From CAVVWJ01 sp965652025 (GTDB lineage Bacteria; Gemmatimonadota; Gemmatimonadetes; Gemmatimonadales; GWC2-71-9): a DNA stretch of 64,000 nucleotides. Positions 7,446-16,469 of this stretch are shown here, piece by piece. Every line of letters starts with the position of its first letter. Position 1 is the stretch's first letter. The stretch covers positions 1 through 64,000 of the forward strand of contig CBFGTM010000009.1 in the NCBI GenBank assembly GCA_965652025.1, written 5' to 3'. Under the pieces are notes generated by a model. It ran no database searches, had not been told where the DNA came from, and saw only the letters and a program-made list of their open reading frames with translations. The translations under genes were made by a program, and so were the position numbers.

Positions 7446-8243
7446 TTACTCCTCTGGGCCAACCGGGTGCGTATCCGGCAGGTTATTACCGATGTCGATA
7501 TGATTGCCCTGACCATCCCCATCGAAGCAGATCGGGTGCTCGAACCCGTTCAACTCATCCTCTTGGTAGATGATGTTGTCGGTGCCGCTGTCCTCGTCCG
7601 GTCCGGCCGGCACATTGTCGAGGTTGAGCGCGTGGCGCAGCTTCCAGCCGATTATGTGGTCGGTGCACGAAGTGTCGCCACTGACGCCCAGCCCACCGAG
7701 CAGCGTGCCTTCCGCTGAGTACAGCGCCAGCCCACCGCCGAATACGTTGATGCCGCCGATCTTTCGGCCGATCATGGGATCGTGTGCGGTGCCGTAGGCC
7801 GATACCGGACCGGCGTAGGCTACCCGGGGATCAACCGGGTTGCTCTCTTGCAGACCGAAGAGACTCCCGCCCGGCTGTACGGCGGCATACAGGTTGGCCG
7901 TACTGAGCGCAAATCCTTCCAGACTGAACGCATTCGCGGTGTTCGCCTTTTGTGCTGAGATCACCCGGCTGCCCGGCCACTGGTCACCCAGCTCCGTCCC
8001 GCTGAACACCACATCAACCACTTTGCCTTTGCGATCCAGAATCGTGGCCCACATTTCGAACCCGAGTCCGCCGTTCTGCTCCTCGAGAACTGCGCGAAGC
8101 TGGCTGCGAAGCGTGTTGTGATCGGGAAGATGTTGGACCAAGCTCCCGGCCTGCACACTGGGATCGGTAGGACCGTGGTCGCTGCACCCAACCACCATTG
8201 CGGTGGACAGCGCGACCACGAACAGGGTATGGAACCGACGCAT
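7446..8243 (-). CDS. Exported HbpS/GlcG-like (DUF336) lipoprotein
   Basis: 265 residues. The start MRRFHTLFVV is followed by a lipobox MVVGC. The central part resembles the HbpS/GlcG (Haem_degrading, DUF336) fold: KANTANAFSLEGFALST, then IGGINVFGGGLALYSAEGT and LLGGLGVSGDTSCTDH. Family members bind heme or cobalamin-like ligands or act as small sensors. The C-terminus is acidic (DEDSGTDNIIYQEDELNG). The longer in-frame upstream reading is rejected because the signal peptide begins at 8243. The gene stands alone on the minus strand, upstream of nothing obvious on its own strand. Confidence 0.82.
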   Translation of the reverse strand: MRRFHTLFVVALSTAMVVGCSDHGPTDPSVQAGSLVQHLPDHNTLRSQLRAVLEEQNGGLGFEMWATILDRKGKVVDVVFSGTELGDQWPGSRVISAQKANTANAFSLEGFALSTANLYAAVQPGGSLFGLQESNPVDPRVAYAGPVSAYGTAHDPMIGRKIGGINVFGGGLALYSAEGTLLGGLGVSGDTSCTDHIIGWKLRHALNLDNVPAGPDEDSGTDNIIYQEDELNGFEHPICFDGDGQGNHIDIGNNLPDTHPVGPEE

Positions 8244-8459
8244 GGAATTGCTCCTTTCGGTGATGGAGGGAACAAACTGACGCCTAGTTCTCGACGGGGA
8301 TCTGCGACTCGCGGGCGGACTGCGGGCACGGCGGCAAAGGCCGATCACTGCAAGGCGCGCGGTGAACGGCATAAAGCGCCTGCCTGTGCTTGACTGCGGG
8401 GAGACTGGTTGAGGAACGCTCGAAGGTACCGCCGGGACCGCGTCTCACAAGGGGTGACG

Positions 8460-9851
8460 TCAGGTCGGCGGGAGTTCTCGGCGGGAAGTGTTTCTTCGTT
8501 GTAGCAGATAGAGTGGCAGGCCGAGCAATGTGAGCCCCACGCCAGCGAGCGTGGTCACCGGGTGCTCCACCAGCGCGGTGCCGACCACCAGCATCGTTCC
8601 TCCGATGAATACCAGCGGCACCAGGGGATAGCCGGGCGTCCGATAGGGCCGCACCAGATCCGGCCGGCGCCGGCGCAGCACAATGACTCCGGCAACGGCG
8701 AGCGCGAGCCAGGGCCAGGTGCCCAGCACGAACGACAGGATCAGCTCCTCGAAGGTTCGGGACCACACGAATACCAGCGCCAGGGCGGTATAAACGGCGA
8801 TCGCCACGTGAGGTGTGCCGAAGCGCGGATGGACTCGGGCCAGCGGTCGAAAGAGTAGGCCCTCGGCGGCCATGGCATAGAGCACGCGGGGATTGGCCAG
8901 CATGCTGCCGTTGAGTGCGCCAAAGGTCGAGACCATTACCAGCACGGCAACCGCGGCCGCACCGCTCGATCCAACGACCCGTACCATCGCATCGGATGCG
9001 ACCAGCGGGGAGGCGCGAAGAATCTCGAACGGGAGAACGTAGAGGTAGGCAGCATTCGCCGCGAGGTATACCAGCACCACCACGCTGATGCCTGCCACGA
9101 GGGCGCGCGGCAGGGTGCGAGCCGGTTCCCGCACCTCGCCGGCTACAAAACCCAGGTCGTGCCACGCCGTATAGGCCCAGAGCGCGGCTACGAGGCCCAA
9201 TCCCACACCACGAATGTCGAGTCCCGCGGACGTGGACTCGGCACCGGTCCCGAAGGCGCCCGCATCACCGCCGCCCAGCAGGAACGCAGCCAGTACCAGT
9301 GCCAGGAGTGCTACCAGTTTCGCAGCGGTCGCGGTACTCTGGATGGCGCCTGCACCACGCACTGAGCGGTATCCGGTGGCTGCCACCAGCAGAATCTCCC
9401 CTGCCGCCACCAGCCGAATCCCATTCGGCGAAAGCGGCACCAGTCTCCCCAGGTATTCAGCGAAGACCAGGGCGATCGCCGCCGATGCCGCGGGCTCGGC
9501 CAGCAGGATGGTCCAGCCGAAGAGGAAAGCCACTCCGCGGCCGAACGTCTCCCGCAGGTACACGAACACTCCACCTGCGTGGGGCATTGCGGCGGCGAGC
9601 TCCGAAAGGGAGAGCGCCCCGCAGAGAGTGATGACGCCGCCCAGCGCCCAGACCAGCATGATGCCGCCGACGGACCCAACTTCGGCGGCGACGGCGGCCG
9701 GCACCCGGAAGATGCCGCTCCCGATGACGTCGCCGACCACGATGGCGATCGCGGTCCAGAAGCCCAGCCGGCGAGGGAGGCTCGCGGGCAGGCCGAGGAT
9801 AGACGATGGTTCCGGCTGGAGGGTAGCTCCGGTCGAAGCTGGGTGGCTCAT
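8460..9851 (-). CDS. APC-family amino-acid permease
   Basis: 463 residues and about 12 transmembrane helices, the usual number and length for the amino acid-polyamine-organocation superfamily. The first helix carries IAIVVGDVIGSGIFRVP, the substrate-binding GSGI motif. ELAAAMPHAGGVFVYLRE follows helix 2. A mid-protein AYTAWHDLGFVAGEVREPAR and PRVLYAMAAEGLL near helix 8 are also typical. It imports or exchanges amino acids in the inner membrane; the substrate cannot be told. The closest pattern is the LAT/SteT type of exchanger. It is a single gene. Confidence 0.93.
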   Translation of the reverse strand: MSHPASTGATLQPEPSSILGLPASLPRRLGFWTAIAIVVGDVIGSGIFRVPAAVAAEVGSVGGIMLVWALGGVITLCGALSLSELAAAMPHAGGVFVYLRETFGRGVAFLFGWTILLAEPAASAAIALVFAEYLGRLVPLSPNGIRLVAAGEILLVAATGYRSVRGAGAIQSTATAAKLVALLALVLAAFLLGGGDAGAFGTGAESTSAGLDIRGVGLGLVAALWAYTAWHDLGFVAGEVREPARTLPRALVAGISVVVLVYLAANAAYLYVLPFEILRASPLVASDAMVRVVGSSGAAAVAVLVMVSTFGALNGSMLANPRVLYAMAAEGLLFRPLARVHPRFGTPHVAIAVYTALALVFVWSRTFEELILSFVLGTWPWLALAVAGVIVLRRRRPDLVRPYRTPGYPLVPLVFIGGTMLVVGTALVEHPVTTLAGVGLTLLGLPLYLLQRRNTSRRELPPT

Positions 9852-9950
9852 GGGGGCTGTCGATTTTGGGGAGACTCGATCGACTTACAAATAGAAGCGA
9901 GAGTGATCGAACCCAGCTACCTGGAGTGACGCCATGTTGAAACCTACCAT

Positions 9951-11231
9951 CTACATCCCTTCCGGCGCGGGATGCCTCCGTCTGGCCGAGAGCTCGCCCA
10001 ACCGGCGCTCGATGAACCGGCGCTGCGGCTCCTGGCTGGTGAGTGTCAGCGCGGTGCGGAACGAATCAATAGCTTGGTCGGTCCAGCCCAGCCGCCGGCA
10101 GAGCTCCGCCCGGGCCGAGTGGGCCAGGGCGTAGGTGCCGAGCTCGCCCCGGGCGAAGAGGCCATCGATGAGCCGAAGCCCCGCCACGGGACCGTCCCGC
10201 ATGGCAATCGCGGCCGCCCGGTTGAGCTCGATCACCGGTGACGGGTCGGCCCGCAGGAGCACGTCGTACAGTCCTACAATTTCCGACCAGTCGGTCTCGG
10301 CCGCACCGGCCGCCTCGGCATGCACCGCGGCGATCGCCGCCTGCAGGGTATAGGGACCGAACTGGCGCGACCGCATGGCCCGCTCCACCAGCGCGACGCC
10401 TTCCGCGATCATCTCCCGATTCCAGCGCGACCGATCCTGATCGTCCAGCAGCACTACCTCTCCTTCGGCTGAGGTGCGGGCTTCGCGCCTGGATTCGTGC
10501 AGCAGCATGAGAGCGAGCAACCCGAGCGCTTCCGGCTCCGGCAGGAGCTCCACCAGCAGCCGTCCCAGGCGGATCGCCTCACCCGAAAGATCGTGCCGGG
10601 TCAGCGACGCTCCTGATGATGCCGAATAGCCCTCATTGAACACCAGATAGATGGTGTGGAGTACGCTCGCAAGGCGCTCGGGCAGCTCGGCCCGGGAGGG
10701 CACCTGGTAGGGGATCCTGGCGGCTTTGATTTTGGCCTTGGCCCGCACGATCCGCTGGGCCAGGGTCGGGGCGGGGGACAGGAAAGCGCGGGCGATCTCC
10801 TCGGTGGTGAGCCCGCAGACTTCGCGCAAGGTGAGGGCGATCTGAGCGTCGGGCGGCAGCGCCGGGTGACAGCAGGTGAAAATCAGACGGAGCCGGTCAT
10901 CTTCGACGGTCTCGTCGTCGAGCTCGTCCGGTGCGGTTATGCCGTCGCCCAGCTGGTCGGCAATAGCGCCGAGCGAGTCATCGAACCGGGCCCGCCGGCG
11001 CAAAGCGTCGATCGCCTTGAACCGTCCGGTGGAGATGAGCCAGGCGCGCGGATGCGCAGGGATACCGTCTCTGGGCCAGTGCTCTACCGCAGCGGTGAAG
11101 GCATCCTGCAGGGCTTCCTCGGCAAAATCGAAGTCGCCCAGCAGGCGGATCAGCGTGGCCAGGACTCGGCGGGATTCGGTTCGAAAGACCTGGTCGATGT
11201 CGGAGGCCACGAGTCGCGGGTCAGGAGTCAT
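9951..11231 (-). CDS. ECF42-type sigma factor with C-terminal extension
   Basis: 426 residues, about twice a normal ECF factor. Sigma region 2 (about 1-85: FDFAEEALQDAFTAAVEHW, PRAWLISTGRFKAIDALRR) and region 4 (about 120-175: LTLREVCGLTTEEIARAFL) are followed by a long helical C-terminal domain (HTIYLVFNEGYSAS, LIDGLFARGELGTYAL). This layout defines the ECF42 group, in which the extension replaces a separate anti-sigma factor. The neighbouring upstream DGPF/YCII gene (11276-11668) is the usual ECF42 partner. The 44-nt gap between them holds an inverted repeat. It presumably controls the DGPF protein. Confidence 0.93.
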   Translation of the reverse strand: MTPDPRLVASDIDQVFRTESRRVLATLIRLLGDFDFAEEALQDAFTAAVEHWPRDGIPAHPRAWLISTGRFKAIDALRRRARFDDSLGAIADQLGDGITAPDELDDETVEDDRLRLIFTCCHPALPPDAQIALTLREVCGLTTEEIARAFLSPAPTLAQRIVRAKAKIKAARIPYQVPSRAELPERLASVLHTIYLVFNEGYSASSGASLTRHDLSGEAIRLGRLLVELLPEPEALGLLALMLLHESRREARTSAEGEVVLLDDQDRSRWNREMIAEGVALVERAMRSRQFGPYTLQAAIAAVHAEAAGAAETDWSEIVGLYDVLLRADPSPVIELNRAAAIAMRDGPVAGLRLIDGLFARGELGTYALAHSARAELCRRLGWTDQAIDSFRTALTLTSQEPQRRFIERRLGELSARRRHPAPEGM

Positions 11232-11245
11232 GCTTCACCCCTCCC

Positions 11246-11272
11246 TCGCGACTCGAGACCCGTGAGTCGCGA
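11246..11272. repeat. Perfect 9-bp inverted repeat between the DGPF and sigma genes
   Basis: TCGCGACTC (11246-11254) pairs with GAGTCGCGA (11264-11272) around a 9-nt loop. A third related GAGTCGCGGGTC copy lies at the start of the sigma gene (about 11212-11223). It may form an RNA hairpin in the intergenic part of the operon or be a degenerate member of the octamer-repeat family seen elsewhere in the window. Confidence 0.6.
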
Positions 11273-11275
11273 CTA

Positions 11276-11668
11276 CTACGCGCGCGCGCTTGTTGCCTCC
11301 TCCCGCTTGGCCGCTTCGGCGGAGAAGTCCACCACCGGCCGAACTTCGACCGTACCCCACCGCGCCGAGGGGATCTTGGCCGCCACCTGAATGGCATCGT
11401 TGAGGTCCTTGGCTTCGATCAGGTAGAACCCACCCAGCTGCTCCTTGGTCTCGGCGAAGGGCCCATCGGTGGTAGAGACCTTTCCGTTCCGGACCCGCAC
11501 CGTCGTTGCCGTGGGAGTAGGCTGCAACGCCTCGCCGGACACGTACTTGCCGTTCTTCTGGATGTCTTCGGTAAAGGTGAAGTACTCGCCCATGATAGCC
11601 TCTGACTCGGCCGGCGACTTGCTCTCCCATTCCCGCTCGTTCTCGTAGATCAGGCACAGGTATTTCAC
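11276..11668 (-). CDS. YCII/DGPF-domain protein
   Basis: 130 residues with the ferredoxin-like YCII fold. It starts MKYLCLIYENER and contains the family signature STTDGPFAETKEQLGGFYLI with the DGPF box, then AAKIPSARWGTVEVRPV. DGPF proteins are small enzymes or binding proteins of unknown substrate. They are almost always encoded next to ECF41/ECF42 sigma factors, as here. It is the first gene of a minus-strand operon with the sigma gene 44 nt downstream. Confidence 0.93.
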   Translation of the reverse strand: MKYLCLIYENEREWESKSPAESEAIMGEYFTFTEDIQKNGKYVSGEALQPTPTATTVRVRNGKVSTTDGPFAETKEQLGGFYLIEAKDLNDAIQVAAKIPSARWGTVEVRPVVDFSAEAAKREEATSARA

Positions 11669-11717
11669 GGGTACCTCCAGGTAGGTGGTTGAAAGCTGGC
11701 TTCGGAAGTAGTCGTTT

Positions 11718-11745
11718 GGGCGGGCGCCGAATCGACATCCCGCCC
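11718..11745 (-). terminator. Possible terminator hairpin
   Basis: GGGCGGG (11718-11724) pairs with CCCGCCC (11739-11745), 7 bp with a 14-nt loop. It lies downstream of the OB-fold lipoprotein gene on the minus strand and upstream of the DGPF gene. No clear T-run follows. Confidence 0.3.
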
Positions 11746-11806
11746 GGCAGCCCTGGAGGATCTACGCCGCTGTCCAGGAACGCGCTTCAGACGCCCACGA
11801 GTCACT

Positions 11807-12163
11807 TCATTCCAGCTCGCGACTCTCCTCCCGCAATACGGCCAGGCTCTTGAACCCCAGGCTCAGGAGGGCCTGGAACTTTCCTTTCACGCCTACCTTA
11901 GCGCCGCTCCGGGGCGGACTCTCCTGCTCACTGATCACGGTGAGTCGTCCGGTATCGTCCTTCACTTCGTAGGCCCCGACGCCCAGCCCGCCGACCGCAC
12001 CCTGGACTTCGCCCTTGATCCGTACGGTCTTGCCATCGTACTCGGAGGGGTCGTTCAGGAGATCGCGAATCGGGGTGACGCCGGCACAACCGGCGAGAGC
12101 CAGGACTACTGCCATGAGCGACGCGAGCCGTAGGACCGGCAAAGGAAAAGCTGTAGGGGACAT
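11807..12163 (-). CDS. Small OB-fold lipoprotein
   Basis: 118 residues. The signal peptide ends in a lipobox LALAGC. The mature domain reads IRDLLNDPSEYDGKTVRIKG, then AYEVKDDTGRLTVISEQ and KVGVKGKFQ. This is the five-stranded OB-fold pattern of the tRNA_anti-like/BOF family of envelope proteins, in which a small beta-barrel binds an unknown ligand. It is a separate transcription unit between the DGPF gene and pdeM. The function is unknown beyond the fold, which is inferred from the strand pattern. Confidence 0.78.
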   Translation of the reverse strand: MSPTAFPLPVLRLASLMAVVLALAGCAGVTPIRDLLNDPSEYDGKTVRIKGEVQGAVGGLGVGAYEVKDDTGRLTVISEQESPPRSGAKVGVKGKFQALLSLGFKSLAVLREESRELE

Positions 12164-12247
12164 AGAGGAGTGCTCCGAATCGGAGATCAGGACGAGCCAG
12201 GCAGAAATTCGAATTTAGCTGAGGATGGAGACAGCGCCAGCGACTCG

Positions 12248-12976
12248 CTACGAAGGCTGCTCGCTGGGGGACATCTCGTGGAGCGGAGGCGGGACGGCGT
12301 TGGGCCCGAGGTCGACCGGGAGACTTACCTCGAGCACCTCACCTTCGACGACAACGAAGGCCCGGTCTCCGGGTCCGGGCTCCACAGTGCCGAACCCGGT
12401 GAAGCTGCCGAAGGCAGGGATGATCGCCCCGCTCTGGCCAATGAGAAAGCAGGGGAGGGTCTCCCGCTGGAGCCCGCGTCCCATCAGGGTGATTCCCGGA
12501 TGGACGTGGCCCGCGAGCCCGTAGCCGTCGCCTCGCACCGCCGGTTCGTGGCGGAACACGAAGGGCGGAACGAAGGCCGGTGCGTTGACGCAGTTGATTC
12601 GAAGGTCGTTGGGCGGATCGCCCGAATGGCGATCGTGATTGCCCCGCACCAAAAGGATCTCGACCGGTGCGGCCAGGCTGCGCCAACGCCTCAGTTCGGC
12701 CAGGGTGTGCGACGCCACCCGTCCAGCCTTGGCGTGAAAGAGATCGCCCAATACCACCATGCGGCGCGCGCCGGTTCGGGTCAGAGCGGAATCGAGCCGG
12801 GCCAGATCGTCGCTGGTGGTGCCAATGGGAATGGGAATTCCCGCGGCGCGAAAGGTCGAGGCTTTTCCCCAGTGAAGGTCGGCCACGATCAGAGTCGCCG
12901 CGTTGGGCCACCAGAGCGCCCGCTCGGCCAGGAGAAAGACATCCTCTCCTGCTATGGTCAGCATGATGTCGGTCAT
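12248..12976 (-). CDS. pdeM: Ligase-associated DNA-damage endonuclease PdeM
   Basis: 242 residues with all calcineurin-like phosphoesterase motifs in order: VADLHWGKASTFR (D/H ligands), VVLGDLFHAK, LVRGNHDRH and LAGHVHPG. The spacing and the HWGKA signature match PdeM, the metal-dependent nuclease found with ligase-associated helicases. It is the last gene of a five-gene repair operon and overlaps the helicase stop as ATGA (12973-12976), so it is translationally coupled. It acts on DNA in the cytosol; the exact substrate is not known. Confidence 0.93.
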   Translation of the reverse strand: MTDIMLTIAGEDVFLLAERALWWPNAATLIVADLHWGKASTFRAAGIPIPIGTTSDDLARLDSALTRTGARRMVVLGDLFHAKAGRVASHTLAELRRWRSLAAPVEILLVRGNHDRHSGDPPNDLRINCVNAPAFVPPFVFRHEPAVRGDGYGLAGHVHPGITLMGRGLQRETLPCFLIGQSGAIIPAFGSFTGFGTVEPGPGDRAFVVVEGEVLEVSLPVDLGPNAVPPPLHEMSPSEQPS

Positions 12977-15651
12977 CGAAATCCTCGTCCCCGGCCCCGC
13001 GCCAGACGGACACTGCTGGTTTCCGCGGCCCGGTCCAGCGGCGCCACCAGCCGCCGCACCCGATCCAGAAACTTTTCGCTGCTCACCTGTTCCCTTGCCC
13101 GGTCCACCAGCAGCGCGAACGCCAGCGGGGTAGGGCGCTCGACATCTTTGATGCTGATCCGTCCCCCGGCAATTCGCTCCAGCGTACGCCCCAGCCTGCT
13201 CTGCTCCAACTGCTTCTCCAATACCTCGCGATGGGCCTGAAAGAGGAGCAGGTTTTCCGGATCGTAGCGGGCGAAGACATCATACAGGAGCCCACTCGAG
13301 GCCTGCACCTGCTTCACGCTCTTGTGACTGCCGGGATAGCCCTGGAAGATGAGTCCCGCCACCCGGGCAATCTCCCGGAACTGCCGCCGGGCCAGCTCGG
13401 CCGCGTTGAGGCTGGCCGGTATGTCGTGGAGCAGGTGGTCGGGCGAGACCAGTCCCGCCTCCAGTGACTCCTCCAATCGAGCCGGCTCGGTCGACAGCAG
13501 CTCGAAGCCGTAATCGTTCGCAGCGAGGGTGAAGGTAATCGGAGCCAGCTGGGCCAGTCGATAGGCAAAGAGCGCGGCGAGTCCCTCGTGCACCAACCGC
13601 CCTTCGACCGGGTAGAAGAAGAGATGGTGGCCCTCCCGGGTCCTGACCCGCTCGATGAGCAGCTCGTCCAGCGCCGGAAGACAGGACCAGCGGGCCTGCA
13701 GCTCCAGAATCGGGCGAACGGCCTCCATTTCGGCCCCGGCATAGATGCCGAGGCGAGCCTCATCCAGCTTCATCCGAACCGATTCCGCCAGCTCAGGCGA
13801 GAGGGCCAGCCGGGCACCGGTCCAGTGGGGCACTACCGAGGTCGGCTCCTTGCTGGCCCGCACCCAGGCGGTCATGTCCCGGACCCGAACGAACTTCAAG
13901 GTGCGGCCGGCAAAGGTGAACACATCGCCGGGTCGGAGTCGGGCGATGAAGTTCTCCTCCACCGTCCCCAGAGTCTTCCCCCGCACGAAGCGGACCTTCA
14001 TGGCCGCCTCGCTCACGATGGTCCCGATCGACATCCGATGCCGCATGGCCACCATACGGTCGCGGGCGACCAGAAGTCCGTCCCGCTCCACCACCTTGTT
14101 GTACTCGGGATAGGCGCTGAGGGCAGAGCCTCCCCGGGTGACGAAGTCCATGACCCAGCGCCATTCGCCATCGGTGAGGTCCCGGTAGGCCCGCGCGGTC
14201 CGCACCTCTCTGAGCAGCTCGTCGGCTTGGAATCCGCCGCCGACCGCGATCGTCACCACGTGCTGGGCCAGCAAGTCGAGCGGACGCTCCACCGGTGGGC
14301 GCGACTCGATAGCGCCCCGGCCGAGCGCGTCGCGCGCCGCGGCGACGTCGACCAGCTCCAGCGCGTTGGTGGGGACACAGGTGAGCCGGCTGACCGCGCC
14401 CGGCTGATGTCCGCTCCGGCCGGCGCGCTGGATCAGGCGTCCGACCGCCTTGGGGCTGCCCACCTGGAGCACCCGGTCCACCGGAGTAAAATCCACGCCC
14501 AGGTCCAGGGTCGAGGTGCAGACGACGCAGCGAAGCCGTCCGTCCCGAATGCCGTCCTCCACCCATTCCCGGGTGGCGCGATCCAGCGATCCATGATGCA
14601 GGGCGATTACGCCGGCCCAGTCGGGCCGGGCGGAGAGCAGCGCCTGAAACCAGAGCTCCGCAGTGGCTCGGGTGTTGGTAAAGACCAACGATGTCCGCCC
14701 TTCCTCGGTGGCCGCGATGACCTCGGGCAGCAGCTTGAGCCCGATCTGTCCAGACCAGGGGAAGCGCTCCATGGTCTCCGGAATGAGCGAGTCGACCTCG
14801 AGCCCCTTGGGCACCAGGCCACGGACGATCAGGCCCGGCCGCTGCTCGCCGCGTGAAGTGAGGCCAAGCAGCGTGTCCCGTGCGGTGTCGAGATTGCCTA
14901 GGGTGGCGGAGAGGCCCCAGGTGCGGAGCTCGGGCCTCCAGCGGCGGAGGCGGGCGAGAGCAAGCTCGGTCTGCACTCCGCGCTTCGACGCCATCAACTC
15001 ATGCCATTCATCAACCACGACGAGCTCGAGATGATCGAAGAGCGAGGCGGCGTCGGTCCAGGTGAGGAGCAGCGACAGGCTCTCCGGTGTGGTAACGAGC
15101 GCAGTCGGAAGCCGCTTGCTTTGGCGGGCCCGGATTCGGGGCTCGGTGTCACCCGTGCGGGACTCGACAGTCCAGGGCAGCCCGAGATCTTCGATCGGTG
15201 CCCGGAGTGCTGCCTCGGTGTCGGCGGCGAGCGCTCTTAGTGGGGTAATCCAGAGGACTCGCAATGGTGGGGCTGTTCGGCGCTGCCCCGCTGCCCCGCG
15301 GGCCAGCTGCCGCGCTGGGTAATCCCGCATCCACTCGAGCACCGGTCCCATCCAAGCCGCGTAGGTCTTGCCGGTTCCGGTGGCGGCATGGATCAGCCCG
15401 CTTTCACCAGCGAGATAGGCGCTCCAGACCTGCTCCTGAAACGGAAATGGCTCCCACCCTTCGGTGGCAAACCACTCCCGGACACACTCGATCGGCTCCC
15501 GGACGCCGCAGATGATGGTGGGCTCGGACCTGGGCGACTTCGCGGGAGCCGCGGACACATCCGCGGCCCGTTCCGCACGCCGCTTCGCCGCCCGGGCGCG
15601 CCGCAGATCCACGGCGAGCGCCGAGCCTCGGTTTCGAGGGGCCTCGCTCAC
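12973..15651 (-). CDS. Ligase-associated DEXH-box (Lhr-like) helicase
   Basis: 892 residues. Superfamily 2 core: FPFQEQVWSAYLAGESG, Walker A AATGTGKTYAAW (about 89-100), VLWITPLRALAADT, DEXH box VVVDEWHELM, SATLGN, and QRAGRSGHQPGAVSR for motif VI. The C-terminal Lhr-type winged-helix and DUF4910-like region follows. It is an ATP-dependent DNA translocase thought to unwind damaged or RNA-DNA duplexes. Residues about 111-129 (YPARQLARGAAGQRRTAPP) are unusually Arg/Ala/Gln-rich. They are encoded by 8-bp tandem repeats at 15280-15319, so an insertion is likely between Walker A and motif Ia. The helicase gene overlaps the MBL gene upstream and pdeM downstream, each by ATGA. Confidence 0.95.
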   Translation of the reverse strand: MSEAPRNRGSALAVDLRRARAAKRRAERAADVSAAPAKSPRSEPTIICGVREPIECVREWFATEGWEPFPFQEQVWSAYLAGESGLIHAATGTGKTYAAWMGPVLEWMRDYPARQLARGAAGQRRTAPPLRVLWITPLRALAADTEAALRAPIEDLGLPWTVESRTGDTEPRIRARQSKRLPTALVTTPESLSLLLTWTDAASLFDHLELVVVDEWHELMASKRGVQTELALARLRRWRPELRTWGLSATLGNLDTARDTLLGLTSRGEQRPGLIVRGLVPKGLEVDSLIPETMERFPWSGQIGLKLLPEVIAATEEGRTSLVFTNTRATAELWFQALLSARPDWAGVIALHHGSLDRATREWVEDGIRDGRLRCVVCTSTLDLGVDFTPVDRVLQVGSPKAVGRLIQRAGRSGHQPGAVSRLTCVPTNALELVDVAAARDALGRGAIESRPPVERPLDLLAQHVVTIAVGGGFQADELLREVRTARAYRDLTDGEWRWVMDFVTRGGSALSAYPEYNKVVERDGLLVARDRMVAMRHRMSIGTIVSEAAMKVRFVRGKTLGTVEENFIARLRPGDVFTFAGRTLKFVRVRDMTAWVRASKEPTSVVPHWTGARLALSPELAESVRMKLDEARLGIYAGAEMEAVRPILELQARWSCLPALDELLIERVRTREGHHLFFYPVEGRLVHEGLAALFAYRLAQLAPITFTLAANDYGFELLSTEPARLEESLEAGLVSPDHLLHDIPASLNAAELARRQFREIARVAGLIFQGYPGSHKSVKQVQASSGLLYDVFARYDPENLLLFQAHREVLEKQLEQSRLGRTLERIAGGRISIKDVERPTPLAFALLVDRAREQVSSEKFLDRVRRLVAPLDRAAETSSVRLARGRGRGFR
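15280..15319. repeat. Degenerate 8-bp tandem repeats inside the helicase gene
   Basis: Five consecutive octamers: GCGCTGCC, CCGCTGCC, CCGCGGGC, CAGCTGCC and GCGCTGGG. The period is 8 although the gene is read in threes, which argues against simple codon-level low complexity. The block encodes a basic, Ala/Gln-rich linker. It resembles the octamer blocks at 19133-19275 and 20950-21019 in period but not in sequence. Confidence 0.5.
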
Positions 15652-16469
15652 GCTGAGTCAGCACTGGAAACGGCCCTTATGTAGCGGTCGGCCGAATAGC
15701 GAAACGCCTCCTTCGCGTTCGCCTTGATGTTCTGGCCGAACCAGGCACCGTAGATCTGGTCGAACGGAAATGGCTCCAGCGCCGCCTTGATCTTCTCGAC
15801 CGTGGCCGAGCTGACTGGGATGTAGTTGGGGAAGCTGTACATGAAGCTCACCGTCTGCCGGTCCTGTCCCACCTGAAGTACGTCGCCCGAGAGCAGCACT
15901 CCCCGGCCTCCGGCGCCACCTGACCAGTGCAGCACCGTGGCGCCGGGGAAATGGCCGCCCAACCGGATCAGGGTGAGCCCGGGTGCCAGCTGATGGGTCT
16001 CACCCTGCCAGAAAACGATCGCCGGATGGGGCCGCATTACCCATTCGCCGTCGGCGGCATGCAGGTAGACCGGGACGTCGCCCAGGGCTCGGCTCCATTC
16101 GACCATGGCCGCGTAGTAGTGCGGATGGGAGATTGCGATTGCCGAAACGCCTCCGAGGGCCTGGATGGCGGAGACACTTCGGTCGTCGATAACGGTGATG
16201 CAGTCCCAGAGGACGTTGCCGTCCGGAGTGCGCACGTGCAGGGCCCGCTGCCCGATGGCGACCTTAGGCTCCGTCACCAGGCTGATCAGCTCCGGTCCTT
16301 CGACATCGAGCCTGTTGCTGTGGCCGGCCTGCAGCTCCTTGAGCGTGGTCCAGCGCTGCCCTTCCCAGCCAACGTACTGACGTTCGTCCCGGCACACACT
16401 GCAATGCTCCGGTGGGCGGACCGATTCCGCGTACTGGACCCCGCAGGTTACGCAGATGTAGTTGGGCAT
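15648..16469 (-). CDS. MBL-fold hydrolase with rubredoxin-like zinc knuckle
   Basis: 273 residues. The N-terminus YICVTCGVQYA...HCSVC has two CxxC pairs (residues about 6-24), a rubredoxin-like or zinc-ribbon knuckle. The rest is a metallo-beta-lactamase fold: AISHPHYYAAMVEWSRAL for the H-x-H motif (here SHPHYY, lacking the usual D-H), RLGGHFPGATVLHW, and LLSGDVLQV. The altered HxHxDH motif suggests fewer metal ligands or another chemistry. The gene lies inside the repair operon: it overlaps the ligase gene by 22 nt and the helicase gene by ATGA. That position is not part of the usual four-gene ligase-helicase-nuclease set. Confidence 0.82.
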   Translation of the reverse strand: MPNYICVTCGVQYAESVRPPEHCSVCRDERQYVGWEGQRWTTLKELQAGHSNRLDVEGPELISLVTEPKVAIGQRALHVRTPDGNVLWDCITVIDDRSVSAIQALGGVSAIAISHPHYYAAMVEWSRALGDVPVYLHAADGEWVMRPHPAIVFWQGETHQLAPGLTLIRLGGHFPGATVLHWSGGAGGRGVLLSGDVLQVGQDRQTVSFMYSFPNYIPVSSATVEKIKAALEPFPFDQIYGAWFGQNIKANAKEAFRYSADRYIRAVSSADSA

